From positions 186,001-250,000 of the forward strand of contig NZ_JAFCJS010000002.1 of assembly GCF_018130825.1 (NCBI RefSeq): 64,000 nt of DNA, given 5' to 3'. The notes under the pieces are model-generated. The model ran no database searches. It saw nothing but the letters and a program-made list of their open reading frames with translations, and had not been told where the DNA came from. The DNA is from Bradyrhizobium liaoningense (GTDB lineage Bacteria > Pseudomonadota > Alphaproteobacteria > Rhizobiales > Xanthobacteraceae). The translations under genes were made by a program, and so were the position numbers. Below are positions 51,046 through 61,071 of the stretch, in pieces (position 1 is the stretch's first letter; each line of letters begins with the position of its first letter).

Positions 51046-51960
51046 CTACCGCTGGCGTTGTGGAAAGATCCGGCCGACCGGTTCGGCATATTGCGGAAGG
51101 AGCTCAACGCGGGGCAGGTAATGTCCCTCGTCGACCTCGCGCCGGACATGCGCGGCGATCTCTTCCATCGGCGCGAACCAGACGTCGCCTTGCGCGACCA
51201 TCCGTTCGAGGAAGCCGGCGAACACATGCCAGCGCGCGAGCCGTCCCGTCGCGAACGGATGCAGCGTGGGTATCCACAACCCGCCATAGGTGTAGGCCGC
51301 CTGGAACTCCTCGAGGAATGCCGCAAAGCCGTTACTGGGGCTGCGTATGGGCATGAAGTAGTCGAGGTCGAAGGATTGGACATATTGCGGCCAGTCATCG
51401 AGCCCCCAATGCGTCGGCAGCTCGATCAGCTCGCCGCCGTTCGCCCTGCTCTTGATGACATAGGGCACGTCATCGCCCATCAGCGAAGCATCGTAGGTGA
51501 AGCCGCGCGCCAGCAGCAGGTCCAGCGAGCGGTGCGAGAAATTGTACAGTGGCGCCCGCCAGCCACGCGGCGACTGTCCCGTCGCCTTGCGGATGATGTC
51601 GATGCCGAGGTCGAGCCAATGGGATTCCGCGTCCGGCGTCTGGTCGAGCGGGTTCTCGTGGATGTAGCTGTGATGCCCGATCTCGTGGCCGCCGGCGAGC
51701 ATCGCCTCGATGGCGGCGGGATATTGCTCGATGCACCAGGCCGGAACGAAGAAGGTCTGCCTGATGCCGAGCTGCCGATAGGTCTCGACGATGCGCGGCA
51801 CCGCGACGGTGGGGCCATAGCGCAGCATGGAGATGCCCGAGACGCGCTGATTGCCGTCACCGGGATGCTCGACATGGATCAGGCTGTCGGCATCCATGTC
51901 GAAGGTCAGGCAGCAGGCGCACTTGGCGCCGTCGGGCCAGCGGACGGGATTGGCGATCAT
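51046..51960 (-). CDS. Polysaccharide-deacetylase-family hydrolase (PuuE-like)
   Basis: A 304-residue NodB-fold enzyme. Metal and catalytic motifs are CLTFDMDADSL (about residues 17-27, Asp pair), GGHEIGHHSYIHENPL (about 91-106, His pair) and WRAPLYNFSHRSLDLL. The aspartate block with DMDAD and HEIGHHSY is closer to PuuE-type allantoinases and peptidoglycan deacetylases than to chitin oligosaccharide deacetylase NodB. I chose the ATG at 51960, giving MIANPVRWPDG; a longer frame to 52038 has no homology. It diverges from a ureohydrolase, which hints at a nitrogenous, amide-containing substrate (inference). Confidence 0.8.
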   Translation of the reverse strand: MIANPVRWPDGAKCACCLTFDMDADSLIHVEHPGDGNQRVSGISMLRYGPTVAVPRIVETYRQLGIRQTFFVPAWCIEQYPAAIEAMLAGGHEIGHHSYIHENPLDQTPDAESHWLDLGIDIIRKATGQSPRGWRAPLYNFSHRSLDLLLARGFTYDASLMGDDVPYVIKSRANGGELIELPTHWGLDDWPQYVQSFDLDYFMPIRSPSNGFAAFLEEFQAAYTYGGLWIPTLHPFATGRLARWHVFAGFLERMVAQGDVWFAPMEEIAAHVRREVDEGHYLPRVELLPQYAEPVGRIFPQRQR

Positions 51961-52148
51961 TCGTGTGGTCTCCGGACTCCGCCTCCCGCGCAAGCGCGCG
52001 GCGGCAGCGGTTTCGGGGCCATGCATCGGGCGTGCCATCGCTCAATCGCGCGCTGATCGATGGTGCTGATCGCTACGGCGGAATCGTCATGTCAACTGGA
52101 ACGGAATCTGCTTCTGCCAGAGCTGACAATTCGCCGATCGGAGGATAC

Positions 52149-53111
52149 ATGGCACACGGGTATGAGGGCGGCAGACTGGACCTGCCATTTGTCGGGCATT
52201 GTACCTTCGGCAAGCGGCCCGTCTGCCTCGAGTGGGACAAGCTCGACGCCGATGTCGCCGTGCTCGGCGTGCCCTTCGACATGGGCACGCAATACCGCTC
52301 CGGCGCGAGGTTCGGGCCGCGCGCGATCCGCGAAGCCTCGACGCTTTTCTCCTTCGGCCATGGCGGCGCCTATGATCACGAGGACGACATCACCTATCTG
52401 CCGCTCGACAAGGTGCGCATCGTCGATGTCGGGGACGTCGACATCGTCCACACCGACACGGCAAGGAGCCATGCCAACGCCGAAGCAGCCGTCCGGAAGA
52501 TCCTCGAACGCGGCGCGCTGCCCGTGGTCCTCGGCGGCGATCACGCCGTCAACATTCCCTGCGTCAGGGCCTTCAGCGGCCATGGCCCGATCCATGTCGT
52601 CCAGATCGATGCGCATCTCGATTTCGTCGACGTGAGGCACGGCGTGCGCGAGGGCCATGGCAATCCCATGCGCCGCGCCGCCGAGCAGGACCATGTCACC
52701 GGCCTGACCCAGATCGGCATCCGCAACGTGTCGTCGACCGCCCGAGAAGGTTATGAGGATGCGCGCGCGCGCGGCTCGACCATCCTCTCGGTCCGCCAGG
52801 CACGCAAGCTCGGCGCCGAGGGCGTCCTGGACCGGATTCCGCACGGCGCCCGCTACTATGTGACGATCGACATCGACGGCTTCGATCCCTCGATCGCACC
52901 AGGGACGGGAACGCCGAGCCACGGCGGCTTTCAATATTACGATGTGATGGAGATCCTTCAGGGCCTGACGAAGCGAGGCGATGTCGTCGGGATCGACCTC
53001 GTTGAGGTCGCTCCCGCCTACGATCCTGCCGGCGTGACGAGCATTCTCGCGGCGCAGGTGCTAATGAACTTTCTCGGCTATATCTTCGAGGAGCGTTCGC
53101 GGCGATCGTGA
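52149..53111 (+). CDS. Agmatinase / guanidino-acid ureohydrolase family protein
   Basis: A 320-residue Mn-dependent ureohydrolase. Metal ligands are in VVLGGDHAVNIP (His), QIDAHLDFVD (Asp-x-His-x-x-x-Asp) and VTIDIDGFDPSIAPGTGTP (Asp-x-Asp-x-x-Asp), all intact. The start ATG at 52149 has a perfect GGAGGA 6 bases before it, so I prefer it to the ATG at 52089, which would add 20 residues. Family members cut guanidino groups to release urea: agmatine, guanidinobutyrate, guanidinopropionate or formimidoyl compounds. Which one cannot be told from the motifs. Confidence 0.88.
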   Translation: MAHGYEGGRLDLPFVGHCTFGKRPVCLEWDKLDADVAVLGVPFDMGTQYRSGARFGPRAIREASTLFSFGHGGAYDHEDDITYLPLDKVRIVDVGDVDIVHTDTARSHANAEAAVRKILERGALPVVLGGDHAVNIPCVRAFSGHGPIHVVQIDAHLDFVDVRHGVREGHGNPMRRAAEQDHVTGLTQIGIRNVSSTAREGYEDARARGSTILSVRQARKLGAEGVLDRIPHGARYYVTIDIDGFDPSIAPGTGTPSHGGFQYYDVMEILQGLTKRGDVVGIDLVEVAPAYDPAGVTSILAAQVLMNFLGYIFEERSRRS

Positions 53112-53115
53112 TGTC

Positions 53116-53670
53116 CTAGTCCACCGCCATGCGCGGGCGGCGGTGGCCGCTCTGCAGCTCGGGATAGCCGGTGAGCATCAGCTTGTCGGCGCGCACGCCC
53201 CAGCTCTCCAGGCGGTCGAGGAAGCTCATGCCGAGCAGATTGGTCTTCATCTGGCCGCGCTGCACGACGAGGGCCGGCACCGATTTCTCGACGAGATGGC
53301 CGACGGCGAGACGATCGAGCGTGAGCCGTGCCGCCTTGGTGTGGCCGCCTGCGGTCTCCAGGTCGACGTCGTATTCGAGCATTTCGAGCGGCAGCCCGAT
53401 CGCTTTCGCCGTTTCCCAGGTCAGCACCACGGAGGTGGCGCCGGTGTCGATCACCATCGGTGCGGCGACGCCGTTGATCTTCGCGCGCAGCGCGAATTCG
53501 CCGCCCTGGCCGCGCGGGATCTGCACGGCGGGGGGCGGGGTGGCGGTCTGTCCGCGGAAGATGTGCGAGACCTTGTGGCTCGCGCGCGCGATCTGATCGG
53601 GGTCGCCGTAGGCGACGACGGCTCCCGCTGTGCCGGCGAGCATGACGAGGACGAGGAGGAAGCGGATCAT
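53116..53670 (-). CDS. Clan-AA retropepsin-like aspartic protease (TIGR02281 type)
   Basis: A 184-residue membrane-anchored protein. One N-terminal membrane segment (about residues 2-22) and then a single aspartic-protease domain with the catalytic motif MVIDTGATSVVLTW (about 75-88). LLGMSFLDRL near the C-terminus is the second conserved element of the family. It should work as a dimer in the periplasm. The ATG at 53670 has GGAGG 7 bases before it; the ORF extension to 53688 lacks that. Its stop is 4 bases from the convergent ureohydrolase stop. Confidence 0.88.
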   Translation of the reverse strand: MIRFLLVLVMLAGTAGAVVAYGDPDQIARASHKVSHIFRGQTATPPPAVQIPRGQGGEFALRAKINGVAAPMVIDTGATSVVLTWETAKAIGLPLEMLEYDVDLETAGGHTKAARLTLDRLAVGHLVEKSVPALVVQRGQMKTNLLGMSFLDRLESWGVRADKLMLTGYPELQSGHRRPRMAVD

Positions 53671-53701
53671 CGCGCACCTCCGCCGCAACCGCTCAGGCCG
53701 G

Positions 53702-53905
53702 TCAGGTGCGTTTCGGAGATCCCGCGATCGGCTGCAAACCGGCGTCCGCCATGCGTGCCGGCAACAGTGCCATGACCGAGAGCCGTTCCGCGCTTTCCAT
53801 GGCGTGCCAGCGCGCGATCTCCGGCAAGGTGCGGCCGCAGCCGAAGCACAGCTTGGTCCTGGGATCGATCATGCAGACGGCGACGCACGGCGTTTCTTTG
53901 CTCAT
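53702..53905 (-). CDS. DUF1289 family small cysteine-rich protein
   Basis: A 67-residue protein. It contains TPCVAVCMIDPRTKLCFGCG (C-x3-C-x8-C-x2-C), then RTLPEIARWHAMESAERL, which is the complete DUF1289 signature, possibly an Fe-S or Zn site. The ATG at 53905 is preferred to 53941. It lies 31 bases upstream of the protease and 44 bases downstream of the histidine-kinase stop on the same strand. The function is unknown. Confidence 0.88.
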   Translation of the reverse strand: MSKETPCVAVCMIDPRTKLCFGCGRTLPEIARWHAMESAERLSVMALLPARMADAGLQPIAGSPKRT

Positions 53906-53949
53906 TCGGACATAGTGGAGGATTGTCGGGCATGTCTGCAAGCATCTGG

Positions 53950-55545
53950 TTACGAGCCCGTGCCTGCGCTCATGATCGGCTTGTGGCGCGGCCGGCGTTT
54001 CTCGTCGGGGACGACGGACCCTTCGGGCTGCAGCGGCGGAGAATCGTCCGACAGCGGCGCCAGCGCGCTCATCACGCGCTCCGGCGGGAAGGTGACGATC
54101 ACCTCGGTGCCGATGCGCAGCTTCGATTTCAGCGTGAATGTGCCGCCATGCAGGTCGATCAGGTTCTTGGCGATCGGCAGGCCGAGGCCGGCGCCCTGTT
54201 CGGCCGACTTGATCGAGTTGGAGCCCTGGCCGAAGGAGGCGAGCACGACCGGGATCTCGTCCTCCGGGATGCCCGAGCCGGTATCCTTCACCGAGAGATA
54301 TTGTCCGCCCGACGCAGTCCAGCCGGCCTTGAGCCAGATCTCACCGCCTTGCGGGGTGAACTTGATCGAGTTGGAGAGCAGGTTGAGCACGACCTGGCGG
54401 ATCGCGCGCTCGTCGGCCCAGAGCCGCGGCATGGCCTGCTCGAACACCTCGTGGATGGTGATGCCGCGGCTGGAGGCGCGCAGCTTCATCAAATGATGGC
54501 AGTCGGCGACGATGCCGACCAGCGACACCGCTTCCTCGTTGAGCTCGTAGCGGCCCGCCTCGATCCGCGACAGATCGAGGATCTCATTGATGAGGTTGAG
54601 CAGGTGCACGCCGGAATTATGGATGTCGGCCGAGTACTCCTTGTAGACCGGCACCGCATGCGCGCCGAAGATCTCGCTCTTCATCACCTCGGAGAAACCG
54701 AGGATGGCGTTCAGCGGCGTGCGCAGCTCGTGGCTCATCTGCGCGAGGAAGCGCGACTTGGCGACGTTGGCGGATTCGGCGCGGTGGCGCGCCTCGTCCG
54801 AGATCGCCTTGGCTTGTTCCAGCTCGCCGATCAGCGCGTCCTTCTCGGCCCGCGCTTCGAGCGTCGCGAAGGTCGAGGAGTGCAGGCGGTGCGCCAGCAG
54901 CACGAAATAGCCTTCGGCCGCAATCGCGAGCGCGGCCAGGATGTAATTGTCCAGCGAGCCGGTCATCGCGAAGCTCAGCGCCATCGCAACCGCGACCGGC
55001 GCGGTGGCGGCGAGGGCGGCGATCGGCAGGTTCGCGGCCAGCATGCTCGATACCGCGATCACCAGCAGCATCAGGAACATCATCAGCGTTTCCGTCACCA
55101 TGTCGAGCACGGGATGGATCAGGATCGCCATCCAGCACAGGCCATAGAGCAGGTCGAGCACGACGAAGCGGGTGCGCCAGGCGCGCGTGGCCGCGGGCGA
55201 GGCGGGCTCGACCAGGAAACGCCGGCAGCTGCGGATCATCGCACCGTGGATGCAGAGCATGCCGGCGGTCCAGAGCGCGGCCGGGATCGGCTGCATCCAC
55301 AGGCCGAAGAGTACGCCGGTCGCGACCACCAGCAGCATCACGACATAGGAGGCCGATAACCGCGTCTGGGCATATTGGCGCAGCATCTCGGCGTCGAAGG
55401 CCGGCCGGGTTCCGCTGGTCGACGTTAACTTATCGCGCGCCTCGCGCACCCGCTGCGCCGCAGCCCTTCGGCTGCTCGCCGATGGAGCGCTCACCGGCTC
55501 GGCCGGAAGCTGCACTACCTCAGGCTTTTCAGCGGGGTTACTCAT
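53950..55545 (-). CDS. Membrane sensor histidine kinase, PdhS/DivJ-like
   Basis: A 531-residue kinase. Polar N-terminus (1-62), about six membrane helices (about 66-218), a short coiled coil (about 225-262), then a HisKA domain with His272 in AQMSHELRTPLNAILGFSEV and an HATPase domain with NLLSNSIKFTPQGG (N box), DTGSGIPEDEIP (G1) and GAGLGLPIAKNL (G2). The H-box and GFSEVMKSEIFG follow the DivJ/PleC/PdhS group of alphaproteobacterial cell-cycle kinases that phosphorylate DivK/PleD. No response regulator is adjacent. A CtrA-consensus site lies upstream at 55649-55663. Confidence 0.88.
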   Translation of the reverse strand: MSNPAEKPEVVQLPAEPVSAPSASSRRAAAQRVREARDKLTSTSGTRPAFDAEMLRQYAQTRLSASYVVMLLVVATGVLFGLWMQPIPAALWTAGMLCIHGAMIRSCRRFLVEPASPAATRAWRTRFVVLDLLYGLCWMAILIHPVLDMVTETLMMFLMLLVIAVSSMLAANLPIAALAATAPVAVAMALSFAMTGSLDNYILAALAIAAEGYFVLLAHRLHSSTFATLEARAEKDALIGELEQAKAISDEARHRAESANVAKSRFLAQMSHELRTPLNAILGFSEVMKSEIFGAHAVPVYKEYSADIHNSGVHLLNLINEILDLSRIEAGRYELNEEAVSLVGIVADCHHLMKLRASSRGITIHEVFEQAMPRLWADERAIRQVVLNLLSNSIKFTPQGGEIWLKAGWTASGGQYLSVKDTGSGIPEDEIPVVLASFGQGSNSIKSAEQGAGLGLPIAKNLIDLHGGTFTLKSKLRIGTEVIVTFPPERVMSALAPLSDDSPPLQPEGSVVPDEKRRPRHKPIMSAGTGS

Positions 55546-55648
55546 CGAACAACAACGATTCCTGCCCGCGCCGGGCGCGGGCCTTCTGCATTCTCTATCT
55601 CTGGCAAGAAATCCTTAAGAGGTGACTTAAGGAGCTAAAGAATTACGT

Positions 55649-55663
55649 TAACCCGGCGTTAAT
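55649..55663 (-). promoter_or_regulatory. CtrA-box-like site upstream of the histidine kinase
   Basis: On the minus strand the sequence reads TTAA-CGCCGGG-TTAA followed by C at 55648, an exact match to the CtrA consensus TTAA-N7-TTAAC. It lies about 104 bases upstream of the kinase start. Two further TTAA words (55616 and 55628) lie closer to the start with an 8-base gap. The region falls in a 138-base gap between the kinase and the nhaD stop. Confidence 0.6.
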
Positions 55664-55683
55664 TTTGGAGCCGGCCGGCACCG

Positions 55684-56961
55684 TCAATGCAGGGCCGCAT
55701 GCTGGGCGATGTATACCACCGCGCCCGCCAGATAGCCCGCCAGCGCGGGGCCGGCGATGCGGCGGGCGTACCAGAGGAACTCGATCCGCTCGAGGCCCAT
55801 GGCGGCAACCCCCGCGGCCGAGCCGATGATCAGGATCGAGCCGCCAGTGCCGGCGCAATAGGCGATGAACTCCCAGATGAAGCTGTCCGGCGGATAGTGC
55901 GCGAGGTCGTACATGCCCATGGTCGCGGCGACCAGCGGCACGTTGTCGATGACGGCGCTGAGCAGGCCAAGTACGATCACGATGACGTCCTGGCGGCCGA
56001 TCGCGGTCTCCAGCCAGCGCGCCAGCATCGACAGCAGGCCGGCGTGCTCGAGGCAGGCGACCGCGAGCAGGATGCCGACGAAGAACACGATCGAGCTCAT
56101 GTCGATCCGCGCCAGCGCGTGCACCAGCGTGAGAGGCTGGCGCACGTGCTCCTCCTTGTGGCGATGCACGATCTCGCCGACCAGCCAGAGCACGCCGAGC
56201 CCGAACAGGATGCCCATGAACGGCGCCAGGTGCGTGACCGCCTTGAAGGCCGGCACCGCGATCAGCGTGCCGAGTCCGAGATAGAACATCAGGTTGCGCT
56301 CGAACCGGTCGACGGCCAGCAGCCCGTTGTCCTTTGGCGGCGGTGCGATGGTCTTGCCTCGAAGTGAGAAGCTGATGAAGGCGAGCGGCACCAGCAGATT
56401 GAGCAGCGAGGGCAGGAACACCGCGCTCATGATCTTGAGCGGCGAGATCTGCCCGCCGATCCACAGCATGGTCGTGGTGACGTCGCCGATCACGGTCCAG
56501 GCGCCGCCGGCATTGGCGGCAATGACGATGAGGGAGGCGAACAGCAGGCGGTCGTCGCGGCGGGCGATCAGCTTCTGGATCAGCGAGATCATGACGATGG
56601 TGGTCGTCAGATTGTCCAGGATCGCGCTGAGGAAGAACGTGACGAAGCCGATCAGCCAGATCAGCGTGACCTGGCGCGTGGTGCGGATCAGGGAGGTGAT
56701 GACCTCGAAGCCGTCATGGGCATCGATCACCTCGACGATCGTCATGGCGCCGATCAGGAAGAAGACGATCTGCGCGGTGGAGCCGACGGACTCGTCGAGC
56801 TGGCGGCTGACCAGCGCGTGGTCGCCGGTCGCGACCGCGTAGATCGTCCACAATAGCCCCGCGCCGAGCAGCGCTGTGGCGCTCTTGTTGACGCGAAGCG
56901 GGTGCTCGAGCGCGATCGCCGCATAGGCAAGAACGAAGATGGCGGCGATCGCGATCAGCAA
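55684..56961 (-). CDS. nhaD: NhaD-family Na+/H+ antiporter
   Basis: A 425-residue inner-membrane protein with about eleven helices. The paired ion-transport motifs SAILDNLTTTIVM (about residues 112-124) and SAVIDNVPLVAATMGMYDL (about 345-363) are characteristic of NhaD-type antiporters in the ArsB/NhaD superfamily. The first codon is TTG at 56961; no ATG or GTG in frame nearby upstream fits better. The gene follows the dehydrogenase by 22 bases on the same strand, so read-through transcription is likely. Confidence 0.88.
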   Translation of the reverse strand: MLIAIAAIFVLAYAAIALEHPLRVNKSATALLGAGLLWTIYAVATGDHALVSRQLDESVGSTAQIVFFLIGAMTIVEVIDAHDGFEVITSLIRTTRQVTLIWLIGFVTFFLSAILDNLTTTIVMISLIQKLIARRDDRLLFASLIVIAANAGGAWTVIGDVTTTMLWIGGQISPLKIMSAVFLPSLLNLLVPLAFISFSLRGKTIAPPPKDNGLLAVDRFERNLMFYLGLGTLIAVPAFKAVTHLAPFMGILFGLGVLWLVGEIVHRHKEEHVRQPLTLVHALARIDMSSIVFFVGILLAVACLEHAGLLSMLARWLETAIGRQDVIVIVLGLLSAVIDNVPLVAATMGMYDLAHYPPDSFIWEFIAYCAGTGGSILIIGSAAGVAAMGLERIEFLWYARRIAGPALAGYLAGAVVYIAQHAALH

Positions 56962-56983
56962 GGTCGTTTCAGATCGTCAGGTA

Positions 56984-57856
56984 TCAGCGATTGAGGCGCG
57001 CGAGCAGGCTCGACGTATCCCAGCGCTTGCCGCCCATCTTCTCGACCTCGGCGTAGAACTGATCGACCAGTGCGGTCACCGGCAGATTGGCGCCGTTGCG
57101 GCGGGCTTCGGCGAGCGCGATCGAGAGGTCCTTGCGCATCCATTCGACCGCGAAGCCGAAATCGTACTTGTTCTCGTTCATGGTCTTGTAGCGGTTCTCC
57201 ATCTGCCAGGACTGCGCGGCGCCCTTGGAGATGGTCTCGATCACGGCGGCGACGTCGAGGCCGCTCTTCTTGGCGAAATGGATGCCTTCGGAGAGACCCT
57301 GGACGAGGCCTGCGATGCAGATCTGGTTGACCATCTTGGTCAGCTGACCCGAGCCGGCGGGCCCGAGCAGCTTGCACATCCGTGCATAGGCGCCCGTGAT
57401 GATCGGCTCGACGCCGGCATAGACATCCTCGGCGCCGCCGCACATCACCGTCAGCACGCCGTTCTCGGCGCCGGCCTGGCCGCCTGACACGGGTGCGTCG
57501 ATGAACTTGAAGCCGGCCTTGGTCGCAGCCGCATCGAGCTCGCGCGCGACCTCGGCGGAGGCGGTGGTGTGGTCGACGAAGGTTGCGCCCTTCTTCATGC
57601 CGGCGAACGCGCCATCGGCGCCGATCGTGACCGAGCGCAGGTCATTGTCGTTGCCGACGCAGCACATCACGAAATCCTGGCCCTCGGCGGCGGCCTTCGG
57701 GGTGGCCGCGGTCTTGCCGCCGAACTTGTCCGCCCATTCCTTCGCCTTGGCCGCGGTGCGGTTGTAGACGGTGACCTCATGGCCCCCTTTTTTCACGAGG
57801 TGTCCGGCCATGGGGAAGCCCATCACGCCGAGACCGAGGAAAGCGACTTTAGCCAT
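56984..57856 (-). CDS. 3-hydroxyisobutyrate-dehydrogenase-family NAD(P)-dependent oxidoreductase
   Basis: A 290-residue beta-hydroxyacid dehydrogenase. The Rossmann motif is VAFLGLGVMGFPMAGHL (about residues 4-20), the substrate motif is FIDAPVSGGQAGAENGVL (about 119-136), and the catalytic Lys is in GSGQLTKMVNQICIAG (about 167-182). Family members act on 3-hydroxyisobutyrate, tartronate semialdehyde or succinic semialdehyde; the exact substrate is not distinguishable. A divergent gene starts at 58052, leaving 195 bases of shared upstream region. Confidence 0.9.
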   Translation of the reverse strand: MAKVAFLGLGVMGFPMAGHLVKKGGHEVTVYNRTAAKAKEWADKFGGKTAATPKAAAEGQDFVMCCVGNDNDLRSVTIGADGAFAGMKKGATFVDHTTASAEVARELDAAATKAGFKFIDAPVSGGQAGAENGVLTVMCGGAEDVYAGVEPIITGAYARMCKLLGPAGSGQLTKMVNQICIAGLVQGLSEGIHFAKKSGLDVAAVIETISKGAAQSWQMENRYKTMNENKYDFGFAVEWMRKDLSIALAEARRNGANLPVTALVDQFYAEVEKMGGKRWDTSSLLARLNR

Positions 57857-58051
57857 TGTGGTACCTTGTCCGTAGTTTGGGTTTTACGGTTGTAGCCGGG
57901 CGGGGGGCGCCCAGGCGGCATCTTCGGGGTTCCGCCCTGGAGCGGATCGGGCGCACCATAAACCCTTAGGGGCGGAGGGCAACGGCTTCGTTTGGCGCCC
58001 TCCTGTGCTAGGATGGCGGACCTCAAGAACTTCAAAACAAGGGAGCGAAAC

Positions 58052-58501
58052 ATGGCATCGGGCTTGGGCGGCGTGAGCGTTGGCGTCCTCGATCATTTCA
58101 ACATAAGGACCCGGAATCTGGCCGAGACGGTCCGCTTCTACGAGGATGTGCTGGGTCTGGAAAAAGGCCCCCGGCCGAATTTCGCCTTCCCGGGGGCCTG
58201 GATGTACAGCGAGGGCAAGGCGGTGGTGCACCTCGTCGATATTTCGCTGACCTCGGAGCCACAAAAGCCGGATTCCGGCGTTGTCCACCATGTCGCCTTC
58301 GTCAGTCGCGGGTTCGACGGCATGAAGCAGCGGCTGACGTCCAAGGGGATGAAGTTCGACTCCCGCCAGGTGCCCGGCGGCGACCTCTGGCAGATCTTCG
58401 TCCACGACCCCAACGGGGTCATGATCGAGCTGAACTACGAGGCGGCCCTGGAGCAGGGCGCCGCGCCCGCCGAGATGGCTGACGATATCGGCAGGCAGTA
58501 G
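58052..58501 (+). CDS. VOC superfamily (glyoxalase/dioxygenase fold) protein
   Basis: A 149-residue VOC-fold protein. It shows LDHFNIRTRNLAETVRFYED (about residues 12-31, first metal His), VVHHVAFVSRGFDGMKQRL and the late DPNGVMIELNY with the second metal Glu. These resemble glyoxalase I/bleomycin-resistance-type domains. GGGAG precedes the ATG at 58052 at a suitable distance. It diverges from the dehydrogenase and is 85 bases before mrp. No substrate can be assigned. Confidence 0.85.
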   Translation: MASGLGGVSVGVLDHFNIRTRNLAETVRFYEDVLGLEKGPRPNFAFPGAWMYSEGKAVVHLVDISLTSEPQKPDSGVVHHVAFVSRGFDGMKQRLTSKGMKFDSRQVPGGDLWQIFVHDPNGVMIELNYEAALEQGAAPAEMADDIGRQ

Positions 58502-58586
58502 CCTTTTGGTCGTTTCCGCTCTAATGGGGCATCCTGAAGCCTTGGGCCTGATCTGACGGGATCATGCCCCGTTTGGGAGATGCGCT

Positions 58587-59729
58587 TTGAGCGTGACGCA
58601 GCAACAGGTTCTCGACAGCCTCGCCCGGATCAAGTCGCCGCGCGGGGTTGCGCTCACCAATGCCAATGTGCTGAGCCCGATCAGCGCCTCCGACGGCAAG
58701 GTGTTCTTCTCGATCAATGTCGATGCCGCCGAGGCGCGGGCCTGGGAGCCTATCAGGGCCGAGGCCGAGGCCGCGGTGCGCAGCCTTCCCGGCGTCACCA
58801 CCGTGATGGTGGCGCTGACCGCCGAACGCAAGGCGGGCTCGGCGCCTCCGCCGCCACCACAGCCGAGCCGCGGCGCGCCGGGCGTGCAGCCGATCCATGC
58901 CCACAAGCCGCCGCCGCAGGGCGGCGCCCAATCGCCGATGGCGCGGCAGTCGGAAATCCCCGGCGTCGCCGCGGTGATCGCGGTCGCCTCGGGCAAGGGC
59001 GGCGTCGGCAAGTCGACCACCGCGCTCAACCTCGCGCTCGGCCTGCGCGACCTCGGCCTCAAGGTCGGGCTGCTCGATGCCGACATCTACGGCCCCTCGG
59101 TGCCGCGGCTGACCGGCCTGCGCAACAAGCCGGAGCTGGACGGCGAGCGCAAGATGATTCCGCTGCGGCGCTTCGGCCTTGCCATCATGTCGATCGGCTT
59201 CCTGGTGGAAGAGGAGACCGCGATGATCTGGCGCGGGCCGATGGTGATGTCGGCGGTGACGCAGATGCTGCGCGACGTTGCATGGGGCCAGCTCGACGTG
59301 CTCGTGGTCGACATGCCGCCGGGCACCGGCGATGCCCAGCTCACGCTGGCGCAGAACGTGCCGCTGAAGGGCGCCGTGATCGTCTCGACGCCGCAGGACC
59401 TGTCCCTGATCGACGCCCGGCGCGGGCTTGCGATGTTCAGGAAGGTCAACGTGCCCGTGCTCGGGATCGTCGAGAACATGAGCTATTTCCAGTGTCCGCA
59501 TTGTGGCACGAAATCCGACATCTTCGGCCATGGCGGGGCGCGGCACGAGGCCGAAAAGCTTGGAGTGCCGTTCCTCGGCGAGATCCCCCTCCACATGGCG
59601 ATTCGCGCCACGTCGGACGCCGGCAATCCCGTCGTCGACAGCGAGCCGGACGGTCCCCATGCGGCGATCTACCGCGCCATTGCGGGCCAGGTCCGCGACC
59701 AGCTCAAGGGCGTCATCGCCGCGGCCTGA
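58587..59729 (+). CDS. apbC: Iron-sulfur cluster carrier ATPase Mrp/ApbC
   Basis: A 380-residue protein that carries and transfers Fe-S clusters. A DUF59-like N-terminal domain (about 1-90), a Pro-rich linker (about 88-115), then the ParA-type ATPase with Walker A VASGKGGVGKSTTALNLAL (about 133-151), DADIYGPSVPRL, DMPPGTGDAQL and the cluster-binding CxxC in MSYFQCPHCGTKSD. The start is TTG at 58587 with GGGAG just upstream; an ATG at 58580 is in another frame. It is the usual length for rhizobial Mrp. Confidence 0.93.
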   Translation: MSVTQQQVLDSLARIKSPRGVALTNANVLSPISASDGKVFFSINVDAAEARAWEPIRAEAEAAVRSLPGVTTVMVALTAERKAGSAPPPPPQPSRGAPGVQPIHAHKPPPQGGAQSPMARQSEIPGVAAVIAVASGKGGVGKSTTALNLALGLRDLGLKVGLLDADIYGPSVPRLTGLRNKPELDGERKMIPLRRFGLAIMSIGFLVEEETAMIWRGPMVMSAVTQMLRDVAWGQLDVLVVDMPPGTGDAQLTLAQNVPLKGAVIVSTPQDLSLIDARRGLAMFRKVNVPVLGIVENMSYFQCPHCGTKSDIFGHGGARHEAEKLGVPFLGEIPLHMAIRATSDAGNPVVDSEPDGPHAAIYRAIAGQVRDQLKGVIAAA

Positions 59730-59867
59730 AGCAGGCGTCGGGGCATGCGACTTTCGTAGAGCCCCGTCATGCCATTGTCGCGTTCCGAAAGCGGCCCGTC
59801 CGTGTTAAAGGCCCACGGCAGTCAAGCCCCTTCGGTTCGACGCGGCCCGAACGCGTCGCCGGAATGA

Positions 59868-61013
<1,146 letters not shown>

Positions 61014-61039
61014 TCGTTCGAGCTGGTCGCAAGACCGGA

Positions 61040-61071
61040 AAGCCCGGCCTCGAGAAGAGGCCGGGCTTTTT
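61040..61071 (+). terminator. Rho-independent terminator of the TRAP binding-protein gene
   Basis: AAGCCCGGCCT (61040-61050) pairs perfectly with AGGCCGGGCTT (61058-61068) around a 7-base loop, with T's through 61071. It lies 26 bases after the stop. Confidence 0.92.
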
